64,000 nt of DNA from Lepus europaeus. Lineage: Eukaryota > Chordata > Mammalia > Lagomorpha > Leporidae. The position numbers and the translations under genes were made by a program. The stretch is from the NCBI RefSeq assembly GCF_033115175.1, contig NC_084834.1, positions 88,520,462 through 88,584,461 on the forward strand. Direction: 5' to 3'. This document shows positions 50,827-62,669 of the stretch, one piece after another (the first letter of the stretch is position 1; every line of letters begins with the position of its first letter). The notes below the pieces were generated by a model, which was not told the DNA's origin, ran no database searches, and saw nothing but the letters and a program-made list of their open reading frames with translations.

Positions 50827-51169
50827 TTTTTTTTTTTTGACAGGCAGAGTGGACAGTGAGAGAGAGAGGGACAGAGAGAAAGGTCTTCCTTTGCCGTTGG
50901 TTCACCCTCCAATGGCCGCCACGGCTGGCGCGCTGCAGCCGGCACACCGCGCTGATCTGATGGCAGGAGCCAGGTGCTTCTCTTGGTCTCCCATGCGGGT
51001 GCAGGGCCCAAGCACTTGGGCCATCCTCCACTGCACTTCCTGGCCACAGCAGAGAGCTGGCCTGGAAGAGGGGTAACCGGGACAGGATCGGTGCCCCGAC
51101 CGGGACTAGAACCCGGTGTGCCGGCGCCGCAAGGCGGAGGATTAGCCTAGTGAGTCGCGGTGCCGGCTG
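50827..51169 (-). repeat. C-repeat SINE, young full-length copy
   Basis: Complete copy with a GC-rich head (gtcgcggtgccggct). The 15-nt perfect TSD aggctgctgtctttt is at 50812-50826 and 51170-51184. Confidence 0.96.
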
Positions 51170-51823
51170 AGGCTGCTGTCTTTTAACGGAAGTTTTGAGC
51201 AGAACATGGGCCTTGTTTGGAGCATTGCAGACCTGGCAGGTCTTAGTTTTTGTCACTGACTATGCACTAGCTATTAATGAGCAGTGTACTCTCTTGATAA
51301 CAGAGTTTAGGTAATATTTACCATCTGTTCAGTTTCCTAGATATTATCTATTTGCTTGTCCCCCTAGCAATCTGTAAAGCTTGGCTGAAGGGGTCATAAC
51401 TTATTGGCATTTCTTGCCTCTTGCCTTTTGCTCAGGGCTAGGCAGTAGTAGCTATTCAGTAATGTTTGCACCAAGTAGTATGGAGCAAGTCATGCCCTAG
51501 AACTAGAAGTTTCAGATAATTTTTTAAATGGGTTTTTTGGAGACCCCCACCAAAAGCCAAAGCCTTGCCCATAAAAGCATTCTATCTTCTGATAGCACTT
51601 TTTTATGAAACTTGTACAATTTTCCATCTAGCACAATTTAGCAGTGTAATTGTAAATATTTTGTGCTTTTTGTTATTTTGAGTTTCCAACTGAATAATAG
51701 TAGGCATTCTCTTGCTATAAAATCATAGTCAATGCAGGACTCTACATGTGCATCCCACCTCAGGCAATGGATAGGGTACTCAGTGTGTGGTTCTTCTCAG
51801 GTGCAGTCTGCACTAAGGCATTT

Positions 51824-52136
51824 TTTTAAAGATTTATTTTATTTATTTGAAAGACAAAATTAGAGAGGTAGAGACAGAGAGAGAGGTTTCCATCCACTGG
51901 TTCACTCCCCAGATGGCTGCAACAGCCAGAGCTGTGCCGATCCAAAGCCAGGAGCTTCTTCCAGGTCTCCCATGCGGGTGCAGGGGCCCAAGGACTTGGA
52001 CCATCTTCTACTGATATCCTAGGCCATAGCAGAAAGCTGGATCAGAAGAGGAGTAGCTGGGACTGGAACCGGCACTCACGTGGGATGCTGGCGCTTCAGG
52101 CCAGGGCTTTAACCCACTGTGCCACAGTGCCGGCCC
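51824..52136 (-). repeat. C-repeat SINE with 16-nt perfect TSD
   Basis: Complete AAATAAATAA-tail-type copy. The TSD ctgcactaaggcattt is at 51808-51823 and 52137-52152. Confidence 0.96.
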
Positions 52137-52499
52137 CTGCACTAAGGCATTTAACACCAATTGTCCCAACAGTCAGAACCTAGACTAACAAAAGCTCAAG
52201 AAAATGAAGATTTTTTTTTACAGATTAAAGTCTAACTCAGGATGGCAGATCTCTCCTCCTTCTGGGGACTCTAGTGTCCAGGATACTGCTTTTTGGTGAT
52301 GTATTTTTTCTGTATCTATCTATGTATATATGACCATGAACCCCCATAAGCTTACATCAGGGAAAGAAAAAAAGAGATTAGGCATACATGTTTTTATCTC
52401 TTTTATCCTGGAAGTATCCTGCTTTTCTTCTCACAGTGTATTGCTTGAACTAGTCACACATTCTCACTTAAATGCAAAGTATTCTTGAGAAACATAGGA

Positions 52500-52740
52500 A
52501 TATTTTTATTTTTTCAATTTGAGGGTCAAAGAGAAGGAGCTTTCATCCACTGGTTCACTCCCCCACAGACCCACAATGGCCAGGGCTGAAGCTGGGAGCT
52601 GAGAATTCAATCTGGGCCTTTAGGCTGGCTGGCAGAGACCCAGTCACCTGAGCAATCATGCTTCTTCCCATGGTCTGTATTGGTGCAAAGTCGGAGTTAG
52701 AGCCAGGTATCAAATTCAGGTACTCTTGTGGGACATGGGA
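52500..52740 (-). repeat. Older C-repeat SINE subfamily
   Basis: Motifs caatttgagggtcaaagaga, gagaattcaatctgggcctt and cacctgagcaatcatgcttc. Diverged. Confidence 0.7.
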
Positions 52741-52747
52741 ATCGTTT

Positions 52748-52890
52748 TAAGATTTATTTATTTGAAAAGTGAAGTTAGACAGGGACATACACAAGCACAC
52801 ACAGATCTTCCATCCACTGATTCACTACTGCAGTGTCCAGGGCTGGGTGAGGCAAAAGTCAGGAGCCTGAAACTCCATCTGGATCTCAGG
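52748..52890 (-). repeat. C-repeat SINE, 5'-truncated
   Basis: Only the tail half remains (agatttatttatttgaaaag to aaactccatctggatctcag). Confidence 0.8.
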
Positions 52891-52931
52891 AAAAGGGCAT
52901 CTTAACTGGCATCATTTTCTAAAAGAAACTT

Positions 52932-53266
52932 TTTTTTTTTTTTTTTTGACAGGCAGAGTGGATAGTGAGAGAGAGAGAGACAGAGAAAAAGGTCTTCCTT
53001 TTTGCCGTTGGTTCACCCTCCAATGGCCGCTGCAGCCGGCACATCGCGCTGATCCAAAGCCAGGAGCCAGGTGCTTCTCCTGGTCTCCCATGCGGGTGCA
53101 GGGCCCAAGGACTTGGGCCATCCTCCACTGCACTCCCAGGCCACAGCAGAGAGCTGGCCTGGAAGATGGGCAACCGGGATAGAATCCAGCGCCCCAACCG
53201 GGACTAGAACCCGGTGTGCCGGTGCCGCAAGGTGCAGGATTAGCCTAGTGAGCCACAGTGCCGGCC
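52932..53266 (-). repeat. C-repeat SINE, young full-length copy
   Basis: T tract, gacaggcagagtggatag and complete body to gccacagtgccggcc. The flanks taaaagaaactttt and tcaaagaaatttt are probable TSDs. It is the third minus-strand SINE in a row in this 0.8-kb cluster. Confidence 0.94.
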
Positions 53267-53354
53267 TCAAAGAAATTTTCATTAATTTAAGGCAGAAGGA
53301 CACACACACAGGGAGGGCAGAGACAGAGACAGAGAGATGGATGTGAGTATCTTT

Positions 53355-53595
53355 TTTTTAGAAAAAATTTTTTGAAATGCACAGTGAGGGAAGGAGGTCT
53401 TACATCTGCTGGTTCACACCCTACATGCTCCCCCAGAACTGGTCTGGGCTAGGCCAAAGCCTCAGGAACCTAGGACTTCAGGTCTCCCAGGGTGTCAGGG
53501 GCCCAACTACTTCAATCACCATCTTCTGCCTTCCCAGCATATTAGCAGGAAGCTGGATCAGAAGCCAAGTAGCCAGGACTCCAATTAGCTTTCCA
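53355..53595 (-). repeat. Older C-repeat SINE subfamily, diverged
   Basis: Motifs gaggtcttacatctgctgg, attagcaggaagctggatca and gccaggactccaattagc. Confidence 0.75.
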
Positions 53596-54039
53596 AAATA
53601 AGTTGCGAACTCCAACAAAGAGAAAGACATATGCCACGATTGTGATAAGTCTCGTCCCCTACAAGGAATTGTACACCCCAGATGCTGCTGGTGGACATGT
53701 AATCTGTGCATCAAGAGGGAAGGTGGCCTGAGGGTAAAGACTTTACACAGCAGTGCATAACAGAATATGGTGACATGCGAGCACCCCACTGAATCCAGCA
53801 ACTCAGAACCTTCCCTTCCCCAGAACTCCTTCCTGTGACTATAATGTAATCGTAAATGTCCTTACGCTTTTAGCCAACTTGAACTGGAATTTCAATAACC
53901 TGTAGCCAAACAAAAACAAACATTGTAAGTGACACATTTCATCATGCAGTGCTTTGCTATTGTTCATTTAGTCCAAGGTGTGGTGTTACAGCAGCCTGAT
54001 ATGCAAGTTTGGCATGATGTGGGACAACGCAGGATTTGA

Positions 54040-54200
54040 GGGGAAGAGAGTGGCTTTGGGTCTTGCCTCCAGCACTTACTGGCTGTTTGACCTTGTACAG
54101 AATACTTAACCTCTCCCATTCTGCTTACCCACTGGGTAACAATGATAGCAGCCTAAATCAGGTTGTTGTGAGAATCAAGCCAAACAATGTGAGACTGCAT
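54040..54200 (+). repeat. MIR element
   Basis: Well-preserved MIR order: cagcacttactggctgtttg, accttgtacagaatacttaa cctctc, and ggttgttgtgagaatcaagc. Confidence 0.75.
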
Positions 54201-54552
54201 TGTAAACTACATTGCAAAATAGAAATGTTACCTGGGCTATATCAGAGGCTACTTTATGTCTTGCCTTGAGTTATTTCCCAAATGCTGTCTTTATAGGTGG
54301 ACTCTACTTTATTTTAAATAAGATGAAAGGAACTGTGATCCGAAGTGACTGTTTATATTTTTGGATGTAGACCAAGTTTTAAGCAGAATTAAACATTTAC
54401 TTTCACTTCTGTTCGCAGTAAACCAACGATGAGTGAGGCACTGGGGGAAAACAAAGTTAATGATAGGCAGGCACATGCATTGTATGCATTCCTTTCTGTT
54501 AATCTGTAGCGCACACAGAATTTTCATCTCTGATACTGAATACAAGAATCAA

Positions 54553-54785
54553 GCGACTGTTCAGGCTGCTATAACAACACACCTTGCACCAAACAGAATT
54601 TGTTTTTCCAAATTTCAAAGCCTGGGAAGCCAAGGTCAGGGTTGCAGCAGACCTGGTGTCTGATAAGGGCTTTCTGCTTCCTCGCTGGAGCTTTCTCGCT
54701 GTGTTTTCACATGACATAGGAGGAATAAGCTTCATTGGGCCTCTTTCTAAGGGTGCTCAGTGGGGCCAAGAGAGGCTTAGGTTTC
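54553..54785 (-). repeat. MLT1-type MaLR LTR fragment
   Basis: The + strand text ctgttcaggctgctataaca, gcagcagacctggtgtctga and ctcgctgtgttttcacatga is the reverse of part of the same LTR family as 48271-48623. Truncated. Confidence 0.7.
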
Positions 54786-55319
54786 AACGGGAAGAGATTC
54801 AGATGCTTCCACATGGTCAATGACACAGTTGTTGCATGGTATTTAAAGGCTACTTAGAAAGTACTGGGATCTAGGTTATCTTTATTTAAGGGTCAGTTTT
54901 TGAACACAGTTGAGTAGATCGATTAATGTTCATATGCAGAACATTGTGAAGAAGCTTAAGTAATGGTGGAACTTGCAAATCAGCATGAAACAGCAGGTCA
55001 AGTGAAAGAATGGGATAATTGAGTAGAAAAGACTATATAAAGAACAGAAGAGTTAGATTGATTTGATCTGAATCTTAAAACTCAATTAGGGAAATTAAAT
55101 TCCAGAGACAAGGAGGAAGCTTGTGTCTAATAGCTCTTGAATCATAAACTATTTTTTTAAAAAAAGTGTGCTTCATCAAATGTATCTGTAAGTATGAACT
55201 TAGGTGGATTTCAAAGTAGCAATGCAGCAAGAAATAGTATAATTACATTTATGAAAGTTATATAATTAAGGAGATTTTTGAATGATTTATGGGAAAATAT
55301 TCTCTATTTCTATATTATA

Positions 55320-55644
55320 ATGTTTTTCTTTAAATATTTTATTTATTTGAAAGGTAGAGTTACAGACAGTGAGAGAGAGAGACAGAGAGAAAGGTCTTCC
55401 ATCCAATGGTTCACTCCCCAAATGGTCGCAATGGCCAGAGCTGCGCCGATCCGAAGCCAGGAGCTTCCTCCTGGTCTCCCATGCGGGTGCAGGGGCCCAA
55501 GCACTTGAGTGGTCTTCTGCTGTTTCCCAGGCCATAGCAGAGAGCTGGATCGGAAGAGGGGCAGCCAGGACTAGAACCAGTGCCCATATGGGATGCCAAT
55601 GCTGCAGGCAGAGGATTAACCTACTGTGCCATAGCGCCGGCCCC
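55320..55644 (-). repeat. C-repeat SINE, AAATAAATAA-tail type
   Basis: Complete copy with a GC-rich head (gccatagcgccggcccc). The 11-nt TSD tctatattata is at 55309-55319 and 55645-55655. Confidence 0.95.
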
Positions 55645-55697
55645 TCTATATTATATAATGTTATAAATTCTATATCCTACACTTGAATTCCTTTTTA

Positions 55698-55930
55698 AAA
55701 AAATATTTATTTGAAAGGCAGAGTTTTATAGAGAGGAGGAGAGACAGATGGCCAGGACTGGGCTGGGCTGAAACCAGGAGCTTCACCCAAGTCCCCTACG
55801 TGGGTGGCAGGGGCCTAATGACTTGGGCCATCTTTCACTGCTTTCCCAGGCTGGTACCCGTAAGGGATGCTGGCATTGCTGGCATTGCTGGCAGTGGCTT
55901 TACCTGCTATGCTATATTGCCAGCCCCTCA
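55698..55930 (-). repeat. C-repeat SINE with internal deletion
   Basis: Tail, shortened middle and the head (gctatattgccagcccc). It is flanked by ttgaattcctttt and ttgaattctttt. The stretch with the usual ggttcactccccaaatggc block is deleted. Confidence 0.88.
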
Positions 55931-56024
55931 GTTTGAATTCTTTTAAATATTTCTTGAACAATATTAAGCTTGGAGGTGCTACCTTATCAGATATTAAAAT
56001 GATGAGTTAAAGCGTTATCGTGGG

Positions 56025-56310
56025 GCAGGTGTTGTGGCTCAGGAGGGAAGCCTCCGCTTGGGATGCCTACATACCCATACTACAGTGCTGGTTCAAGTCC
56101 AGCTACTTTACATCTGATCTGGCTGACACATCCTGGGGGGGCAGCAGTGATGGCTCAATTTTTTGGGCCCCGGGTACATAGGAGACCCGGGTGGAGTTCT
56201 GGGCTCCTGGCTTTGGCCTGGCTCAGCCCAGCCTTGGCTGTTGCAGCCATTTGTGGAGAGAACCAGCAGATGGAAGATTCCACCCCATACACCCCTTGTC
56301 ACTTTGCCTG
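56025..56310 (+). repeat. C-repeat SINE, diverged
   Basis: The head is gtggggcaggtgttgtggct. The body is diverged and the tail is poorly defined before the pyrimidine tract. Confidence 0.82.
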
Positions 56311-56315
56311 CCTGC

Positions 56316-56397
56316 CTTTTCTTTCCTTTTTTTTTTTTCTTTCTTCCTCTTTCTCTTTCTTTCTTTCTTTCATTGCTTTCTTTATTTTATCTGAAAG
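56316..56397. repeat. Polypyrimidine (CTTT)n tract
   Basis: About 80 nt of almost uninterrupted C/T with CTTT units lies between two SINEs of opposite orientation. Confidence 0.9.
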
Positions 56398-56665
56398 ACT
56401 TACAGAGAGGGAGAGACAGAGGCAGAGAGGTCCTTCCTCTGCTGGTTCCTCCCCCAATGGCCACAATGGGCAGCGCTGGGCTAGGCTGGAGCGAGGAGCT
56501 TCATCTGGGTCTCCCATGTGGGTACAGGGACACAAGCACCTGGGCCATCTTCTGCTGCTTTCCCAGGCACATTAGCAGGGAACTGGATCTGAAGTGAAGT
56601 AGCTGACACTTGAATCAGTACCCATATGGGATGTCTACTTTGCAGGTGGCAGCTTAACCTGCTAA
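56378..56665 (-). repeat. C-repeat SINE, AAATAAATAA-tail type
   Basis: From ttattttatctgaaagactt to cagcttaacctgct. The last part of the head is missing. Confidence 0.88.
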
Positions 56666-57275
56666 AGAAAACTCAACCCTAGACACTCTAAAGAGATCAG
56701 TGAACTTTTCTACCAAATAATTAAAATGATTACGTGACTCCAAAGAGCATCAGTAGGTTAAAATGCCAAAGGCAAGCTAAGGCAAAGACTTGAAACAACA
56801 CATGATTTTCAAAAAAATCTACTTTAATACAAAAGTTCCTACAAACCAGTAAGAAAAATAAAACTAGTCCATTCCAAAATGACAAAATCTGAGAAAGATG
56901 TTGCTCATAAGTAAGAAATACAAGTGCTAATAAACATGTGAAAAGTATTCATTCATAATTAAATACCAGCAAACTTAAAGATTTTTATTATTCACAGGAT
57001 TGGCAGGAGAATGGGAAACAGACATTCTCACATGCTGTCAGTCAAACTTGAAACCCTGCGGTATCTTTATAGGACAGTGTGACAACATCTAGCAAAATGT
57101 CTAATTTAAATGCTTGTTGATCTAGGACTTTGATCTCTAGGAAATTTTCTTCTCACACAAAAAAGTCATGTAGAACTGTGTGCAAAAATGATCATTGCTT
57201 CAACATTTGTAAGAGCAAAAACTGTAAATCACCAAAATATCAGTTAAAGAAAAAGACATTGGTTTAGTCAATTCT

Positions 57276-57589
57276 TTTTTTTTTTTTTTGACAGGCAGAG
57301 TGGACAGTGAGAGAGAGAGACAGAGAGAAAGGTCTTCCTTTTGCCGTTGGTTCACCCTCCAATGGCCGCTGTGGCCGGCGCATTGCGCTGATCCGAAGGC
57401 AGGAGCCAGGTGCTTCTCCTGGTCTCCCATGGGGTGCAGGGCCCAAGGACTTGGGCCATCCTCTACTGCCTTCCCTGGCCACAGCAGAGAGCTGGCCTGG
57501 AAGAGGGGCAACCGGGACAGAATCCGGCGCCCCGACCGGGACTAGAACCTGGAGTGCCGGCCCCGCAAGGCAGAGGATTAGCCTGGTTA
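57276..57589 (-). repeat. C-repeat SINE, young, slightly 5'-truncated
   Basis: Starts with a T tract and gacaggcagagtggac and stops at gattagcctggtta, about 20 nt short of the full 5' head. The TSD agtcaattct is at 57266-57275 and 57590-57599. Confidence 0.94.
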
Positions 57590-58641
57590 AGTCAATTCTA
57601 AGGAACATTAGCTAGCTATTTGTGCCAATATAGAAAGACCACCAAAATACATCAGACATTTTCATGGGTCTTTTGGAGGCTTTAACTATGTAGTTCTAAT
57701 GTTATTCTCTGTAAGTTTAACAAGTATTTAAAAAATAAAGTCTGTGAATACTCTCTTAGCTGTTAGGTCATTTTTAACTCTCCTGAAATGGTCTACTATT
57801 TAAAAGAAAATAGCTTTTCCCTGTAAATTTCATTGGCAAACTAGAGCTGAGAGAATGTAGTGATGCGGTTTGAGCTGAGCATAAAGAAGAGTCTAGAGAT
57901 TCACAAGTCTGTTACTGAGCTGGCTTGTCATATGAGGACGTCAGTGACCACTTCCAGAAGTATGAAAGGGAAGGCCTGGTGGTCTTGGGTCAACTTGTCA
58001 CAGATGGTCAACCTGCTATAGGCATTCCCTTATAGAATTGAGGTTATAAAGTGAGGTGCACTCACATTGTTTTAGGATTCTGACTCATTGTGTACTTTCC
58101 AGAAATTGCAACCATCAGATTGTTAGACTCATTCATTCGTTAGCCAGTTGCAAAATTAACACACATGCCCTTCCCTTGCTGTGTTTACTCCAAGGAGAGA
58201 TTATTTATCTGGATGACTGGATGGTTAGCCCAGACCGATGGTGGAATTCCTTGATCTTAATTGAAAAGATAGGTCCTAGGGAGAAGGTAATATTTACACT
58301 GGAGATATAGTCTTATTAGCTATTTTAATTTTCTACTAATTCAGTCATCTACTCAATTTCAAGTGACTCTCATTTGTTTTATGTTATATCCTCATTTCAA
58401 GTTATCTTAATATTGTGACAAATATTTAAGATTTTTCACTTTAAGATCTACTGAATTGTTAAATTTGTATGTACTCCATTTCACTGTAGGAAAAGTATAA
58501 AAATTGCTTAAAAATCGTACACTAGAACTCAGATGTTTCATTTTAGGAGAGCTGTAGAGAATAACAGTGGAAATGAGAGGCAGAAAAACAGCTGTTTCTG
58601 GATAATTTGTATACAAAACTCTCTTATAAGCAGTTAATTCA

Positions 58642-58987
58642 CTTTTTTTTTTTTTTTTGACAGGCAGAGTGGACAGTGAGAGAGACAGAGAAAGGCCTTC
58701 CTTTTGCCATTGGTCCACCCTCTAATGGCTGCTGCAGCCAGTGCGCTGCAGCCAGCGCACTGCGCTGATCCGAAGGCAGGAGCCAGGTGCTTCTCCTGGT
58801 CTCCTATGGGGTGCAGGGCCCAAGCACTTGGGCCATCCTCCACTGCACTCTGGGCCACAGCATAGAGCTGGACTGGAAGAGGGGCAACCGGGACAGAATC
58901 TGGCACCCCAACCGGCACTAGAACCCCGGGGTGCTGGTGCTGCAGGCGGAGGATTAGGAGGATTAGCCTATTGAGCTGTGGTGCCTT
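58642..58987 (-). repeat. C-repeat SINE, young type
   Basis: Complete copy with a short duplication near the head (aggattaggaggattagcc) and end gagctgtggtgcc. Confidence 0.92.
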
Positions 58988-59144
58988 GTTTTTAAATTCC
59001 AGAAATTCTTTTAGTATTTAAGAACCAAATTTTAGTTCAGATGTAAATAACTGATGTCATAGAAATTTTTATTCCCGTGGTTTATGTTGTAAATAAATAA
59101 ATCTCATAGGCCTGCAAGTATTTGCAGCATTACTTTGGGGCATT

Positions 59145-59462
59145 TTTTTTTTTTTTAAGATTTATTTATTCATTTGAAAGGCAGAGTTACAGAGAGGCAG
59201 AGGAGAGAAAGGGGGCCGGGGGAGAAGTCTTCCATCTGCTGATTCAGTCCCCAGATGGCTGTAATGGCCAGAGCTGCAACAGATCCCAAGCCAGGAGCCA
59301 GGAGCTTCCTTCGGGTCTCCCATGCATTTGCAGGGACCCAAGAACTTGGGCCATCCTCTGCTTTCCCAGGCCACAGCAGAGAGCTGGATCAGAAGCACAG
59401 CTGCTGGGACTTGAACCAGTGCCCATATGGGATGCCAGCACTGCAGGCCACAATGCCGGCCC
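59145..59462 (-). repeat. C-repeat SINE, AAATAAATAA-tail type
   Basis: Complete copy from the T tract and aagatttatttattcatttg to ggccacaatgccggcccc. Confidence 0.93.
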
Positions 59463-60016
59463 CTTGGAGCACATTTGTTTTCTTTGAAGTTATGTATTCA
59501 AACAATTGAGTCTTCTCTTAACATTGTGCCTCTTCTATTGCATTAAGTTATTAACTTTAAATGAGTTTTTGGAATCTTTTAAAAATTCAAGACATCCTCT
59601 GGTTTTACCTTCACATGTAGGCTGCTGAAGGCATCGGGAGGCAGTAGCCAGAAGAGCCTTCCCTGAGTGTTGTTCAGACTTGATTCACTGCCACCTCTTC
59701 TGTTGACATCCTCCTTGTCCCTGTTCAACCTTCTGGAGATGAGGAACAGAAGGAGGAAAATTATGACATCGAGAGCGCTCCCCTTTCTCTTCAAATACAC
59801 AAAGGAGTCTAAGCATGGATTCCGTGCCTGCAAGTGCTTCATAGGTTGTTGTAGCTGCCGCAAAGGTGACACACTCTACAAAGTGCTTCTACCATCAGAA
59901 CTGTTGAGGGGGGATAAATGTAAAGTGCAAATGTTTCTAAAAACAGATCTGTCTACTGACAGTCTTATTTTGGCACAGAACTGCCAAGCACTTCTTGACA
60001 TTTCTATTTTATTTTT

Positions 60017-60332
60017 TGAAGATTTATTAATTTATTTGAAAGCTGTTGGGGGGTGGGGAGAGAGAGAGATCCTCCATCTTCTGGTTCACTCCCCAAATGG
60101 CTGCAATGGGCAGGGCCAGACCAAGACTAGGAGCCAGGAACTCCATCCAGGTCTCCCATGTGGGTGGCAGGGACTCAAACACTTGGGCCATCATCCTGTG
60201 CTTCCTAACTGCATTAGCAGGGAGGTGGACTGGAAGTGTAGCAGCCTGGACTTGAGAACTGGTATTCCTGTATGGGGTGCAGGCACTTCAGTGAGGCATG
60301 TGGGAATCCCACTGCACCATGAAGCCTGCACC
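60017..60332 (-). repeat. C-repeat SINE, diverged
   Basis: From gaagatttattaatttatttg to caccatgaagcctgcacc. It supplies the 3' half of a 226-codon chance frame starting at 59667. Confidence 0.88.
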
Positions 60333-60344
60333 AACTTTTCAATG

Positions 60345-60707
60345 TAATTGACAACTCTTCTGAGGTATAATTTTCATAGATAATGTATACCCATTGAAAA
60401 TAAACAGTTTAATGACTTCTAGTACATTTACGATTGTACAGACATCACTATATAATTCTAGGACATTCTATGACTTCAGTAAGATCCCTTATGCCCATTT
60501 ACAGTCAGTTCCCATTTCTGCCATTTTCCTTTTCCCCCTCAAACTCAGACAATGATTAATTGACTTTCTATCACTACAAATTGGCCATTTCTGGAATTTG
60601 ATAGAAGTGGCATTGTCCAATGTCTGCTCTCTTGTGGCTGGTATAGTGTAACGTCTTTGAGGTCCATCCATGCTGTAGCATGTGTCAGCGTTAAATTTCC
60701 TTTTACT
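60345..60707 (-). repeat. Old L1 3' portion, part 1
   Basis: Text such as tcataga taatgtataccc, gattgtacagacatcact and ggtccatccatgctgtagca matches antisense L1M 3' ends. It resumes at 61032 after the SINE. Confidence 0.75.
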
Positions 60708-61016
60708 GGCCGGTGCCATGGCTCACTAGGCTAATCCTCTGCCTGCGGCACCGGCACTCTGGGTTCTAGTCCCAGTTGGGGCACCGGTTCTGTCCCAGTT
60801 GCTCCTCTTCCAGTCCAGCTCTGCTATGTCCCGGGAGTGCAGTGGAGGATGACCCCAAGTGCTTGGGCCCTGCACCCGCATGGTAGACCAGGAGAGGCTC
60901 CTGGCTTTGGATCGGCACAGCGCACCAGCCCTAGCAGCCATTTGAGGGGGTGAACCAATGGAAGGAAGACCTTTCTCTCTGTCTCTCTCACTGTCTAACT
61001 CTGCCTGCCAAAAAAA
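60708..61016 (+). repeat. C-repeat SINE nested in an L1
   Basis: Complete young-type copy (ggccggtgccatggctcac to ctctgcctgcc plus A tail). The 15-nt TSD aaatttccttttact is at 60693-60707 and 61017-61031. The L1 text is continuous once the SINE and one TSD are removed, confirming both calls. Confidence 0.96.
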
Positions 61017-61031
61017 AAATTTCCTTTTACT

Positions 61032-61560
61032 GCTGACTAATATTTTGCTCTATGATATACCACCATTCATTGGTCGCTGGACTTGGGTTGCCTACCATTT
61101 TGATCACGGTAATACTGCTCTGAATGTTGATGTACAGGTCTTGGTGGTTCTGTGTTTTTGTTCTCTTGGGTGAGTACCTAAGAGGAGAGTTACTGAGTTA
61201 TTTATCAATTGACATTTAACATTTTGAGAAACTACCAAATTATTTTCCAGCTATTTTGCATTCCCACCAGCAATGTTTGAGGGTTCCAGTTTCTCTATAT
61301 CCTTGCTAGCTTAAGGTACTGTCAGGCTTTGTTATTATAGACACTGTAATGAATTAGTAGTGCTATCTCTTAATGACTAATGTTGGGCATGTTTCCATAT
61401 GCATTTTAGCCATTTTGAAAATATTCTTTGGTTAAATGTTTACTCCTATCTCTTGCCTGCTTCTTAGTTGGATCATTTGTGTTTGAGTTATAAGAGTTCT
61501 TTATATTCTGGATACAAGTCCATTTTCAGATACATGACCTACTGGATGTGGGGTTTTTGT
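61032..61560 (-). repeat. Old L1 3' portion, part 2
   Basis: gctgactaatattttgctct, attcccaccagcaatgtttg, gagggttccagtttctc and agagttctttatattctgg are characteristic antisense L1M text. Confidence 0.8.
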
Positions 61561-61774
61561 CTTCTCTTCTAAATCAAGTTGGACCCTTTTTGGAGTAGCT
61601 CTTCACTGCTGGTTGAGCCTGAGGTAGTAACCAGGAAGGGGAGGAGGGGTTGGGTACAGGCCCAGGCAAGAGGGCCACAAATGCCAGCTATTCTTAACTA
61701 AATTCCAGCAGCTTTTCCTGAATAAGTGTATCTGTTTCATTTTTTTTTTTTTACCTTCGATCAATATCTAGAGT

Positions 61775-62068
61775 AAGGGTCAGTATTTTGGCACAACATT
61801 AAGCTGCTTCTTAGAATGCCCACATCCCACATAGAGGTGCCTAGGTTTGAGTCCTGCTTCTGCTTCCCATCCAGCTTCTTGCTAACGTGCACCATTGGAG
61901 GCAACGTGTGATGTCTCAAGTAATGAAGTCCTTGCTACCCGGAGACCTGGATGGAGTTCTTGACTCCTGGCTTAGCTCTGGTTGTTGTGGGCATTTGGGG
62001 AGTGAACCAGTACATGGAAGATGTCTGTCTGTCTCTCTCCTTTCAAATAAATGAATGAAACTTAAAAT
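61775..62068 (+). repeat. C-repeat SINE, diverged
   Basis: From gggtcagtattttggcacaa to ctttcaaataaatgaatgaa. The flanks atctagagt and atccagagt may be a decayed TSD. Confidence 0.88.
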
Positions 62069-62142
62069 CCAGAGTCCCCAAATGGTGTTTTAACAATTTT
62101 GTCTGGTTATATGTACTCTGCTTTTTATTTTTTTAGGGGATT

Positions 62143-62174
62143 GTGCTCGCTTCGGCAGCACATATACTAAAAAA
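62143..62174 (+). pseudogene. U6 snRNA micro-retrocopy (first 30 nt)
   Basis: Thirty bases match the start of U6 snRNA (gtgctcgcttcggcagcaca then tatactaaaa), followed by two extra A. The copy stops at the internal A run of U6, and the rest of the gene is absent. Near-perfect 13-nt direct repeats (tttttaggggatt at 62130-62142, ttttcaggggatt at 62175-62187) flank it, so it is a complete insertion. It cannot make a functional U6. Confidence 0.9.
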
Positions 62175-62669
62175 TTTTCAGGGGATTTGCAGACCTTTCT
62201 ACCATCACTGGAAGTCTACAGGTCTTGACTTGCTTTTACATAAAGACTTTTTATAGTAACTTTAATTTTTTTGTTATAATCGTAATACAGACTTTAGAGT
62301 ACACAATTTAAGAAATCCAAATAAAAGTAGAAAGTATGACATTCAAGATCCCATAACCCAGAAGAGACATTTGTATGTGTCCTACCATTTTTCAATGATC
62401 ATTTAGAGTTATGGGAGCAGGTTATGGTTGACATTCATTTTACACCCCTTCTCACCCCCAGCAGTGTACTGTGGTATCTCGAGGTCCCAGCTCTGTAAGA
62501 TGGGAGTTGTGTTCACTGCTGCATCCCTTCTCCTATGTTTGGAGCCCTAGCATGGGGAAGGGCAGCCTGGAAGACACTCCAGTCTATGCTGGGTGCTGCC
62601 ATGTTGCCCCTCAGAGATGTGAACCACTCTACTTCCTACAGTTTTTCTTCTCACCAACATTTACTTTTT

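Noticed and set aside
59667-60347. 226-codon plus-strand frame
   Set aside because: Its 3' half is the SINE at 60017-60332 read in antisense, and the 5' half has no recognisable domain.
62143-62174. Functional U6 snRNA gene
   Set aside because: Only the first 30 nt are present, and there is no poly-T terminator or proper remainder of the RNA.
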